DNA of 64,000 nt from Thermoplasmata archaeon (GTDB taxonomy: Archaea; Thermoplasmatota; Thermoplasmata; Thermoplasmatales; Thermoplasmataceae): contig JAJZXB010000002.1 of the NCBI GenBank assembly GCA_021846395.1, positions 1-64,000 of the forward strand, in the 5' to 3' direction. Within the stretch, counting starts at the first letter, position 1. Every line of letters begins with the position of its first letter. The translations under genes were made by a program, and so were the position numbers. The notes beneath the pieces were generated by a model. It made no database searches, was not told the origin of the DNA, and saw only the letters and a list, made by a program, of their open reading frames with translations. Positions 24,575 through 38,170 of this stretch are shown piece after piece.

Positions 24575-25566
24575 ATTATTTTATATAGTTTTTTTAATTC
24601 CTCGGGTTTGAATATTCCATATTCTGTAATGAAGGCAGTTACATATTCATTAGGTGTTACATCGAACGCCGGATTTCTTGCATGCCCTTCTTTGGGACCA
24701 AGATTTTTATCATTTACAATCAGAACCTCGCTTTCATCCCTTTCCTCTATTGGTATTCCATCTCCACTCTTTAATGAGAAATCAAAAGTGCTTCCAGGGG
24801 CTGCAACATAAAAAGGTATGTTATTGACCTTTGCAAGCACAGCCTTTTCATATGTGCCTATTTTATTTGCAAAATCTCCATTTGATGCTATCCTGTCTGC
24901 TCCAACAATTGCAATATTTATATCCTTTTTTTTCATAAAATAGCCTGCTGCATTATCAGCAATTATGGAATAATCTATGCCCTCTTGTTGCAATTCCCAT
25001 GCAGTTAGCTTTGCACCCTGTAATCTCGGCCTTGTTTCATCAACAAAAACAAATATCTTTTTCCCCTCGTCATGAGCTATTCGCATTGGTGCCAGAGCAG
25101 TACCCCAATCAACAACTGCCAGAGCTCCAGCATTGCAGTGTGTCAAAATTTTATCTCCATTATTTATCAATTCATTGCCATACTCACCTATTTTTCTGGA
25201 TCTTTCAGTAATTTCCATTGCATATCTTTTAGCAGCGGACTCAGAAAACGTATTATCTTTCATATAGCCAATTGCCTTGAATAAATCATATGCAGTTGGC
25301 CTTGAAGAAGAAATTATTTTCATAGCTTTTTCCATATCCTCTTTATTTTTATTTGCCATTGCAAGACCATATGCTGCGGTAACTCCGATCGCTGGAGCAC
25401 CCCTGACAACCATACTCTTTATGGCATTGTATATATCCTCACTATTTTTTGCTGTGAATATTTCAATACTTTCAGGTATCTTTCTCTGATCGATTAACTT
25501 GACTTCGTTATCTTCATACCATACAGCAAGAATTGTTTTTGTTTCTCCATTTATATTTACTTTCAT
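24550..25566 (-). CDS. mtnA: Methylthioribose-1-phosphate isomerase (aIF2B-like)
   Basis: Converts 5-methylthioribose-1-phosphate to the ribulose form in methionine salvage; the fold is shared with eIF2B and ribose-1,5-bisphosphate isomerase. The 338-residue sequence has SMVVRGAPAIGVTAAYG, THCNAGALA with the catalytic Cys and IVGADRIASNGD with the catalytic Asp, and the MtnA-type end GHARNPAFDVTPNEYVTAFITEYGIF. That end favours MtnA over a regulatory eIF2B subunit. Confidence 0.93.
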   Translation of the reverse strand: MKVNINGETKTILAVWYEDNEVKLIDQRKIPESIEIFTAKNSEDIYNAIKSMVVRGAPAIGVTAAYGLAMANKNKEDMEKAMKIISSSRPTAYDLFKAIGYMKDNTFSESAAKRYAMEITERSRKIGEYGNELINNGDKILTHCNAGALAVVDWGTALAPMRIAHDEGKKIFVFVDETRPRLQGAKLTAWELQQEGIDYSIIADNAAGYFMKKKDINIAIVGADRIASNGDFANKIGTYEKAVLAKVNNIPFYVAAPGSTFDFSLKSGDGIPIEERDESEVLIVNDKNLGPKEGHARNPAFDVTPNEYVTAFITEYGIFKPEELKKLYKIIQGDLFMR

Positions 25567-25808
25567 TATTGATTAGTTAAAATTACAATATTAAATTTTT
25601 GTGAAAAGGTGCATATAATAATGCTTTATGTTTTATATTTGAGATATTCGATGCAGCATTGTGATACCTATGCATTACATTGCCATAGTTTTTAAGTGTA
25701 TAGATTCTATGTGATAATTTAAGATCTTTTTTTAATATATCCGCATTTCAGACTCTCCACATGTCTTAAAATATTTTAAATGGGGGAATGATATTTTAAC
25801 CCTAATTC

Positions 25809-26280
25809 TTGCCATTTACCATCATTATAATGGGAGATTCAGAGAATCACGCAGAAGAAAAGAAATTGAACTGTTTATGTTTACGAGAGTGCATTTTATA
25901 CAATGATCCCTCAACAAAGAATACAAAGTACCATTATTCTTATGTTGGCAAAGATGATAATGGAGAGGTAAAAAGGGTTATATCAACTCTGCCAAAACTA
26001 TCCCCGATCTATGGACTATATGCAAGAGTATCCGTCCTTTGCCCATGTTATAAATAGAAACATGGTACAGAGTGGACACACCTAAGCACAGCAATGCCAG
26101 CCAACCCTGCTTCGAAGATAAATAGGGAACTCATGGAAAAGTGTTCCTCTAACTGGAAAAGTTTCACATGATATGGGATAAGAATGGAAAACCCATTGAA
26201 TTTGAGAGAACCAAAAGATATAATGATATCCTTGGACCACGGGGCAAGATATCATGGTGGTAAAATGATGGGGTTTCAGG
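25809..26280 (+). mobile_element. Degraded transposase remnant
   Basis: An 82-codon frame (25809-26057) with KYHYSYVGKDDNGEVKRVISTLPKLSPIYG looks like the N-terminal part of a DDE transposase of IS1634/IS4 type. About 110 bases further on, a second frame reads DKNGKPIEFERTKRYNDILGPRG before stopping. Several stops and frame changes lie between. Family assignment is tentative; that it is a decayed gene is likely. It borders the restriction-modification operon on its 3' side. Confidence 0.45.
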
Positions 26281-27144
26281 CTATATTATTTTAATTAATT
26301 TTTTAGCCAGTGTTAAATTAAAAATATAATCTATCTGTTCAAATCCCTTCTCCCTTTCAATTATTCCCGATTTCCACCCTGGCCCATCAGTAATCCAGAT
26401 AAATTTAATATCCTGGCTATGGGCATCCCTCTGGAGATTTATGTAACTCTGCATTGTTTCTAAAGGTTTACTTCCTACACCGTTGTAAAAATTTACCTCA
26501 ATAAATGCATATATTTCATTGTTTTTATAAAGCAGTATATCTGGCAATTTGCTTCTATTTCCTATATTTATTTTACTTTTAGCCTTCCTGACATCAAGCC
26601 CCTCATTCAATAATATATTTAATGACATTTCTTCAAAAATAAATCCCGATCTATTCTTCCTGGCATTGGTATCACTACCGACTTCCATTCCTGTTAAATA
26701 TGAATACAGGTCTTTTATGCTGCCAAATAAATCAATAATTTTTGTGTATTCACAGAAGTTTATTATTTTATTCACATCGCTATTATGGAAATCAATATCC
26801 AGGTATGATATATTGTATGAATCATCAAGTTTCAATAAATACAGGGAACTATCCCTTACGGAAATTATCAGGGGAATTACATTCCTCGTTTCTGGGTATT
26901 TACTTAAAATATCTCTTAAATGATCTTTTCTTTCATTTTTATCCTTAATAAATACCAGGCTGTTTAATAACGATATTTCATTTATATATTTTCTAACATT
27001 GTTATTTATTTTGCCCCAGTCCACAAAATAATCCTCTGTTTTATTTGACAATAATAATGTATCAAAGAATTCCTTAAAATATTCTTCTTTTGATTTATAT
27101 CCAAATTTATTGTAATCCATTTTGTTCATCCCCATAATTTTCAT
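26281..27144 (-). CDS. DpnII/MboI-type restriction endonuclease (GATC)
   Basis: Type II endonuclease expected to cut before unmethylated GATC. The 287-residue protein has the family block KDLYSYLTGMEVGSDTNARKNRSG and the catalytic PD-(x)n-ExN core LPDILLY...FIEVNFYNG. It overlaps the upstream methylase gene; the start may be the listed ATG or in-frame ATGs 5 and 8 codons later, the last of which follows GGGGATGA. Third gene of a dam-dpnA-dpnII order seen in the Streptococcus DpnII operon. It is visibly more A/T-rich than flanking housekeeping genes, which suggests transfer. Confidence 0.9.
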   Translation of the reverse strand: MKIMGMNKMDYNKFGYKSKEEYFKEFFDTLLLSNKTEDYFVDWGKINNNVRKYINEISLLNSLVFIKDKNERKDHLRDILSKYPETRNVIPLIISVRDSSLYLLKLDDSYNISYLDIDFHNSDVNKIINFCEYTKIIDLFGSIKDLYSYLTGMEVGSDTNARKNRSGFIFEEMSLNILLNEGLDVRKAKSKINIGNRSKLPDILLYKNNEIYAFIEVNFYNGVGSKPLETMQSYINLQRDAHSQDIKFIWITDGPGWKSGIIEREKGFEQIDYIFNLTLAKKLIKII

Positions 27145-27952
27145 AATTTACTATTATACTGCCATTTGCTTTTCCATTGATTCTATTCTTTATTATATTT
27201 ATGTATTCATCGTTATTTTCTATTCCAATACTATTTCTATTATTCTCAATACATGAAACTGCAGTGGTTCCAGAACCCGCAAAGGGATCCAAAACAGTAT
27301 CATATTCATCGCTTGTTGAAATTATTATCCTCCTCAGCAATTCCAGTGGTTTCTGCGAGGGATGGTTTCCATATATTTTTTCCTTTTTAGGGGTCAGGGG
27401 TATTTCCCATACATTTCTGGTCTGTTTATTTTTAGGATTTATATTGTCATATATGTCGCTTTTAGAGATGCCATAATTGAATTTCCATTTATGTTTGCTA
27501 TCATTTTTTGATGCCCATAATAAATATTCCGTACTTTCAGTAAAGAATCTGCATGTTATATTAGGCTGTGCATTTGGTTTGTACCATACTATTGTATTGT
27601 TTATCTTTAAATTAAAAATGTTCTTTATGATGAACCCTATATCAAATATGTTGTGAAATGTTCCTGATATCCAGAAACTTCCCCCTGGTTTCAATGTCCT
27701 TACACATTCACCTATCCATTCCCTATTGAAGTTAAAGAACTCATCCTTATCAAATATATCCCATGGTTCATGCATTGTAACATGACTGCTGTAACTCCAT
27801 TTTAAACCGTTAGTTTTTGACATATTATAGGGCGGGTCTGAAAAAATCAGATCTATTGAATTATCACCTATTGTTTTCAAAACCTTTAGGGCGTCTCCAT
27901 GAATTATCTTATGGACTGTTTTATTTAAAGCATCATTTATCATAAGAACCAT
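27107..27952 (-). CDS. DpnA-like adenine-N6 DNA methyltransferase (beta class)
   Basis: Second methyltransferase of the DpnII system; DpnA relatives methylate GATC and also accept single-stranded DNA. Motif IV DPPYNM comes early (about residue 39) and the SAM motif DPFAGSGTT late (about residue 245), the circular order of beta-class enzymes. The 281 residues are full length. Its start overlaps the preceding Dam-like gene by 13 bases and its end overlaps the nuclease gene by up to 38 bases, so expression is tightly coupled. Confidence 0.92.
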   Translation of the reverse strand: MVLMINDALNKTVHKIIHGDALKVLKTIGDNSIDLIFSDPPYNMSKTNGLKWSYSSHVTMHEPWDIFDKDEFFNFNREWIGECVRTLKPGGSFWISGTFHNIFDIGFIIKNIFNLKINNTIVWYKPNAQPNITCRFFTESTEYLLWASKNDSKHKWKFNYGISKSDIYDNINPKNKQTRNVWEIPLTPKKEKIYGNHPSQKPLELLRRIIISTSDEYDTVLDPFAGSGTTAVSCIENNRNSIGIENNDEYINIIKNRINGKANGSIIVNYENYGDEQNGLQ

Positions 27953-28788
27953 TCTATATTTTTTATTCCTATAATCTCCTTTACATTCCCCCTTTTATTT
28001 TTATCACTGTTAATGAATCTTGGAACATCTTTAAATTCTATTTTATAATTGTATTGTTTATACAATTCTATGATCCTTGGAGTTGCCTGGTTTGATATTA
28101 TTATGGGGTTTTTAAGATTATTTAACCATTTTATTAGCCTTACCTGGTCATCCCATGAGAAATCTTCCTTGGAATATTTTGTGAATTCAACATCATACGG
28201 TGGATCAACATATAAGAAATCATTATGATTTAGATTTAATTCTGAAAAATCCTTATTTACAAATTCCCAGTCCTTCATTATATCTTTGTATTCTGAAAAA
28301 TCATATTTATAATTAATATTTTTGTATTTTCCACATGGCACATTGAATAATCCTGAGGAATTGAACCTGCATAATCCATTGTAATCTGTATGATTCAAAT
28401 AATAAAATAATTGTGCTGCTTCCCCTGTATTATCATTATTATTTTTTATTAATCCATTGAATCTATCCCTGTAATTATAATATGTATCCTTGTCATTCCT
28501 CATGTTTAAATTTATTATTAAGCCATTTTTAACATAATTGTAAAAATTGATTAAATGCTTATTTATATCATTTAAAAGAGCTATATCAGGATTTATTCCT
28601 AAGGTTATGCTCAAGCCTCCGCAGAAGGGCTCAACAAATCTGTAATTTCTGTAATTAACATAAATATTTTTTATAATTGGAACGAGCCATCTCTTGCCAC
28701 CAGCCCATTTCAATAATGGTTTATATGAATTTTCAGAATTTTTTAAATTTATCATTTGATATATTAATACATATTTATTATTTATCAA
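27940..28788 (-). CDS. Dam/DpnM-type adenine-N6 DNA methyltransferase (alpha class)
   Basis: Methylates adenine in double-stranded GATC. The alpha-class order is clear: LLKWAGGKRW (motif X), FVEPFCGGLSI (motif I) and FLYVDPPYDVEF (motif IV, around residue 190). Length 282 is normal for Dam/DpnM. First gene of the three-gene operon, so protection is made before the nuclease. In-frame ATG at codon 12 (MINLKNSENSYKPL) may be the real start, because the first 11 residues look unconserved. Confidence 0.93.
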   Translation of the reverse strand: MINNKYVLIYQMINLKNSENSYKPLLKWAGGKRWLVPIIKNIYVNYRNYRFVEPFCGGLSITLGINPDIALLNDINKHLINFYNYVKNGLIINLNMRNDKDTYYNYRDRFNGLIKNNNDNTGEAAQLFYYLNHTDYNGLCRFNSSGLFNVPCGKYKNINYKYDFSEYKDIMKDWEFVNKDFSELNLNHNDFLYVDPPYDVEFTKYSKEDFSWDDQVRLIKWLNNLKNPIIISNQATPRIIELYKQYNYKIEFKDVPRFINSDKNKRGNVKEIIGIKNIEWFL

Positions 28789-29371
28789 TTTCTTAATTTT
28801 TTCAGATTATAATTATATATTCAATTCATCCTACAATATTGGGGGTAAGATAAAATTCAGATAAATTGCGGTTTTTTGACTTGTGAAAATTCCCATATGA
28901 ATATTTGGCACAAATTCCTCGGATATTAGTGATGGAGTGGTGGATGACTCACTAGTCAAACGTTAATAGCCCAGCCATGCCTGTATATTATTTAACCTCC
29001 TGTGATTCCACATATTTCTTTAGGACATCAAGGGTAACATGCCCTAATGTTGCAAGAGATATTCATCTTAAAATATACCTGTTTGCAATATTTCACAACC
29101 TGTATAAAGTGGTGATATAATGAATATACAGAATATGAAACCTTATCAAAATCGTAAAATAGATGCATGACCTGTTTCAAACATAAACCTTTTGGTTTTC
29201 TTTCATCTACTCAATTGTAGAGTGGAATTCCCTATTCGCAATAGTTAAGATACATATGTTAAATATTATTAAAGGAAGTTGCGATTCAAATCAAAAATTT
29301 CCAGTCAAAAAGTAAAAATTTAAAATACTATTTAGTGATATGGTTTTACGCAAAAAGTTATGGTTAGTAAA
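28789..29371. other. 580-base gap with transposase debris
   Basis: Between the methylase operon and the tRNA-Lys promoter. It holds the dam promoter region, the tnpA relic listed separately and otherwise broken frames (for instance a Phe/Gly-Lys-rich stretch around 29160-29220). No intact gene was found on either strand. Confidence 0.5.
28992..29064 (-). pseudogene. IS200 tnpA remnant (C-terminal tail)
   Basis: The minus strand encodes SLATLGHVTLDVLKKYVESQ followed by three residues and a stop, a good match to the C-terminal helix of IS200/IS605 TnpA, including the GHV/GNV and KKYVExQ positions. Upstream the frame breaks at once (an ILQTGIF stretch resembling the LWSRGYF block is in a neighbouring frame). 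Only this tail survives. Confidence 0.6.
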
Positions 29372-29380
29372 AAAATTATA
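29370..29380 (+). promoter_or_regulatory. TATA box of tRNA-Lys and the RNA polymerase operon
   Basis: AAAATTATAGC centred about 22-25 bases upstream of the tRNA 5' end. Because rpoH begins 13 bases after the tRNA, this promoter may also drive the polymerase genes. Confidence 0.5.
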
Positions 29381-29396
29381 GCGAGCTACATTATAT

Positions 29397-29470
<74 letters not shown>

Positions 29471-29483
29471 TTTTGGTGATAAA

Positions 29484-29744
29484 ATGAGTAAGTTCAATGT
29501 GCTAGAGCACGAAATAGTACCAGAACATCATCTGGTCACAGTTGAAGAAGAGTCAAATGTTTTAAATAAACTCAACGTTTCAAAAGAAAATCTTCCGAAG
29601 ATAAGCATTAATGATCCAGCAATTAAGGCTTTGGAAGAAATTTACGGAAAACTTGAGCCGGGGAGAATAATACGAATAATACGGAAAAGTCCTACGGCCG
29701 GTTATTATGAGTATTACAGAATTATTGTAAAGAGTGTGATATAA
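29484..29744 (+). CDS. rpoH: RNA polymerase subunit H (Rpo5)
   Basis: Small subunit of the archaeal polymerase, homologous to the C-terminal part of eukaryotic RPB5. The 86-residue sequence has [27 protein letters not shown] and [24 protein letters not shown], all typical. GGTGAT precedes the ATG. It is the first protein gene of rpoH-rpoB-rpoA1-rpoA2-nusA, with 2 bases before rpoB. Confidence 0.97.
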   Translation: MSKFNVLEHEIVPEHHLVTVEEESNVLNKLNVSKENLPKISINDPAIKALEEIYGKLEPGRIIRIIRKSPTAGYYEYYRIIVKSVI

Positions 29745-29746
29745 AA

Positions 29747-32700
29747 ATGAATCCTATTTTAGATGCTTTTTTCAAATCGGAAAGTGTGGTTAATTATCAG
29801 ATAGATTCTATGAATTATTTTTATGCTTCCAAGGGTAATCCAAATAACATAATGCAGCAAATTGTTGATGAAACAAAAATTTCTGATGATTCTGTTCCTG
29901 GGGTTGTGGAATTAGACACATCAAAAACCCATGGAAAGGAGATAAAGATATACTTTGGAAGGGAAAGAGATGAAAATGGGAAACCTGTTGGCGATCCAAC
30001 CATATGGGTTGATAAACCGGAAATAAAAGAGGCATCTGGTGCATCAAACCAGATAACCCCACAGGAGGCAAGATTGCGGGATCTTAATTACATGGCACCA
30101 ATAAGCATCAGGTTAAGGGTTGTTGAAGATGGTGTGGAAAAGGAGGTAAATACCATTAAAGTTGGAGAAATACCGGTTATGATAAGATCCAGAATATGCA
30201 CATTATCAGAACAGAGTCTTAATTCATACATTGATAAAAACGGTGGCCCAATAGATGGCACAAGGGAAGAAAAATTGAAATATGTTGATGAAGATCCCAC
30301 AGATCCAGGAGGATATTTTATAATCAAAGGAACAGAGAAGGTTATTGTTTCCCTTGAAGATCTGGCACCCAATAAAATTCTGGTAGAATACGAGGAAAAA
30401 TATGATACAAGGGTAGAGGTTGCAAAGGTATTTTCACAGAAAGGAGGATTCAGAGCTCTAATATCAATGGAGAAAGGAAATGATGGAATAATTAATGTTT
30501 CAATACCAACTGTGGCCGGTGCTGTACCTCTTGTAATATTGATGAAAGCACTTGGAATTGAAAAGGATGTTGACATACATAATGCCATTTATTCTGATAT
30601 CAGAATGGATCCTTTAATATACGCAAATATAGAGGATTCAAAAAACTTAAAAATACTACCGCCAAATGGAATCAATACGCACGATGATGCAATATCATAC
30701 CTTGAAAAGAGATTTGCTGCCGGACAGGCCAAGGAATTTAGGGACAAAAAAATTATTCAGATGCTTGATAGGGCATTGCTTCCACATCTTGGCGGCGATG
30801 ACTCCGATAGATTGAAAAAAGCCATATATCTTGGAAGAATGGCAAGATCTTTGCTGGAACTTAACCTGGGCATCAGGAATGTTGATGATAAGGATCATTA
30901 TGCAAATAAAAGAATTAAGCTGTCGGGAGACCTTCTTGATGAACTTTTCAGAAATTCGTTCCAGTCCGTTATGAAGGATTTAAAATACCAGTTGGAAAAA
31001 ACATACAATAAAAAAAGAGGAGTTAGATTGAAACCCGCTATAAGACAGGATCTGTTAACTCAGAAAATTTTGCATTCAATGGCAACAGGAAACTGGATAG
31101 GCGGTAGAACTGGAGTATCACAGCTTCTGGATAGAACATCAAACATGGCAACTCTCAGCCACCTGAGAAGGATAATATCGCCATTAACCAGATCACAGCC
31201 ACATTTTGAAGCGAGGGATTTGCACCCCACACAATGGGGAAGGATATGCCCAAATGAGACACCAGAAGGACAAAACTGTGGACTGGTGAAAAATGCATCA
31301 CTTATTATAAATGTTACGCAGGGTATTGATCCAGATATTGTGTATAATGAACTTAAAAATATGGATATATATGATATCACAAAGGAAGAATTTTCTGGTA
31401 GAGTTTACCTTAACGGTGATTTTGTGGGATATCATGATGATCCCGTAACACTGACTGAAACGCTAAGAAATTTAAGGAGATCCGGGAAAATATCAAATGA
31501 AGTGAATGTTAAATATGATAAAAATACCAATGAGGTCATAATAAATTGTGATAGGGGAAGGTTGAGAAGGCCCCTTCTTGTAATTGAAAATGGAAGGACA
31601 CGCTTGAATGGTGACATGGTTGAAAAACTGAAAATGGGAGAATATACAGTAAATGATCTTGTGAATAATGGAGCTATTGAATGGGTTGATGCCGAAGAGG
31701 AAGAAAATGCATATATAGCTGTTTTTCCGTTCAATTATCCAGAAGTATGCCCCAACTGTGGAGAGGTTCTTTATCGCAACAGTATCACATGGATAAACCC
31801 CAGTGAGGATGATATCACTCTGGAATGCGAAAAATGCCATGCAAGAATGAAGGGCACAAACCTTATTAAAAATGATCACACTCATTGTGAGGTTGATGCA
31901 TCAATGATACTTGGAGTGGTTGCATCACTTATACCCTATCCAGAACATAATTCCTCACCAAGAATCACCATTGCATCTGCAATGATCAAGCAATCAATAG
32001 GTTTGCCCGCTGCCAATTACAGGATAAGAACCGATACAAGGGGCCATTTATTGCACTATCCTCAGGTTCCGCTGGTCACAACAAAGGTTATGGACTTCAT
32101 AAAATATTACAGAAAACCTGCAGGACAGAATTTTGTCGTGGCTATTCTTTCCTATCATGGATACAATATGCAGGATGCTATTATAATGAACAAGGCATCA
32201 ATAGAACGTGGTCTTGGAAGGAGTTCTTTCTTCAGAACCTATACTGCTGAGGAAAAAAGATATCCAGGTGGCCAGGAAGATCGTTTTGAAATCCCAAGCC
32301 ATGATGTTCTTGGTGCAAGAGCCGAAGAATTCTATAAAAGCCTGGGAGAAGACGGCGTAATACAGCCAGAAGCAAAGGTTGAAAGTTCTGATGTTCTGGT
32401 TGGAAAAACATCTCCACCAAGATTCCTTGAGGAAGAAAATGCTGACAAACTTGGTCCTCTGAGAAGGAGAGAATCATCCATTACAGTAAGACCAAACGAG
32501 TCGGGTTATGTTGATGATGTTTTCCTGACGGTATCTGAAAGCAATAGCAAAATAGTAAAGGTTAAAGTTAGAAGCGACAGAATTCCTCAACCAGGGGATA
32601 AATTTGCTTCTAGACATGGTCAGAAGGGAGTTATAGGCCATGTAGTTTCACAGGAGGATATGCCGTTCACTGAGGAGGGAGTTATACCGGATTTATTATT

Positions 32701-33333
32701 CAACCCACATTCGGTTCCGTCCAGAATGACACTGGGTCATGTTCTTGAAATGATGGGAGCAAAAATTTCAACGATGACAGGCGAGAACATAGATTCAACA
32801 ATATTCAACGGCCAGCCTGAAAAAAGCCTTAGAGACGAACTCAAAACATATGGGTTCCGTGAATCTGGAAATGAAGTAATGTATGATGGCATTACAGGTA
32901 AAAAATTCAAAGTTGATATATTTGTTGGTGTGATCTATTATCAGAAGCTTCACCATATGGTTGCAAGCAAATTCCATGCCAGATCAAGAGGGCCAATACA
33001 GATACTGACAAGACAGCCGACAGAGGGCAGGTCAAGACAGGGAGGTTTAAGATTTGGAGAAATGGAAAGGGATACATTGATTGCACACGGTGCTTCCATG
33101 GTCATTAAAGATCGACTGTTGGACCAGAGCGATGGCACCATTCTTTACGTTTGCGGCAACCCATCATGTGGGCATATTGCAATTTATGATTTCAAAAAGG
33201 GCACATTAAAATGTCCTGTATGTGGCAATACTGGCAATATTTATCCAATAGAAACCAGCTATGCATTCAAATTAATGAGAGATGAATTGAGTTCCATGGG
33301 TATAGTTATGAGATTAGAATTGGGTGATATGAA

Positions 33334-33337
<4 letters not shown>
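29747..33337 (+). CDS. rpoB: RNA polymerase subunit B (unsplit)
   Basis: Second largest subunit, 1196 residues, with B'' and B' fused as in Thermoplasmatales and crenarchaea, unlike the split gene of many euryarchaea. Landmarks include the N-terminal protrusion and lobe, [25 protein letters not shown], the hybrid-binding [13 protein letters not shown] and two zinc-binding clusters, CPNCGE...CEKCHA and CGNPSCGH...CPVCGN. Its TGA stop overlaps the next ATG as ATGA. Confidence 0.98.
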
Positions 33338-37511
<4,174 letters not shown>

Positions 37512-37520
37512 AGTGATTTT

Positions 37521-37952
37521 ATGAATGAAATAACTCTGAATAACCAGACTTTAGGATATATAAAATTATTTGAAAGCTATACTAGAACAAATGTATACGA
37601 ATGCCTTGAGAATGAGGAAATGGTGTTATTTGTTGTTGGAGAACGAAAACTGGCAGAAATCTTTAAAAAACATGAAAAAATTATAACTGATCTAAAGGAG
37701 AAAATAAATAAAAGAATAATAATGGCTGAGTTCTCACCGGATTTATTAACATTTACAAGAAATTTGTTTTATAGATATGAGGTAAGGGAAATAGATTTAA
37801 TATGGAAGGAAAATACCACAAATATATTCATATCAATTGCACCGGAAAACATAGGTAAAGCAATAGGCAAAGATAGCAGAAACATAAAATTGATGAGGGA
37901 TGGCATAGCTAGATATTTCAAAATCAAAAATGTCATAATTAAACAAAGGTAA
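37521..37952 (+). CDS. nusA: NusA-like KH-domain transcription factor
   Basis: Archaeal NusA homologue of 143 residues containing two KH domains without the bacterial S1 and N-terminal parts. The second KH has the loop IAPENIGKAIGKDSRNIKLMR. It ends the polymerase operon. The rpl30e gene usual between rpoA2 and nusA, and the rps12-rps7 genes usual after it, are missing here. Confidence 0.93.
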   Translation: MNEITLNNQTLGYIKLFESYTRTNVYECLENEEMVLFVVGERKLAEIFKKHEKIITDLKEKINKRIIMAEFSPDLLTFTRNLFYRYEVREIDLIWKENTTNIFISIAPENIGKAIGKDSRNIKLMRDGIARYFKIKNVIIKQR

Positions 37953-38170
37953 ATTTTTAAATTTCTTTTTTATTACACGTTTTATCCTTTAAAGTTATTT
38001 TTTTGTGCTGTTTTTTATTATTACAAAATAGATATGCTTCGTTCCATCTATAATTAAAAGCCATAACGGATTGGGCGCAACACTTGTACTGTATTTCTTT
38101 TATTAAAAATATTTTCACAATAAATTTTAAAAAATTTTCAATTGTTTAAAAAAATAAAAAATATTTATAT

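Noticed and set aside
25567-25808. Possible regulatory RNA upstream of mtnA
   Set aside because: A/T-rich, without stable helices or a SAM-riboswitch core; only promoter sequence is likely.
29808-30071. Minus-strand frames of 60-166 codons inside rpoB and rpoA1
   Set aside because: They lie antisense to strongly conserved polymerase genes, have no ribosome binding sites or family features, and follow from codon bias.
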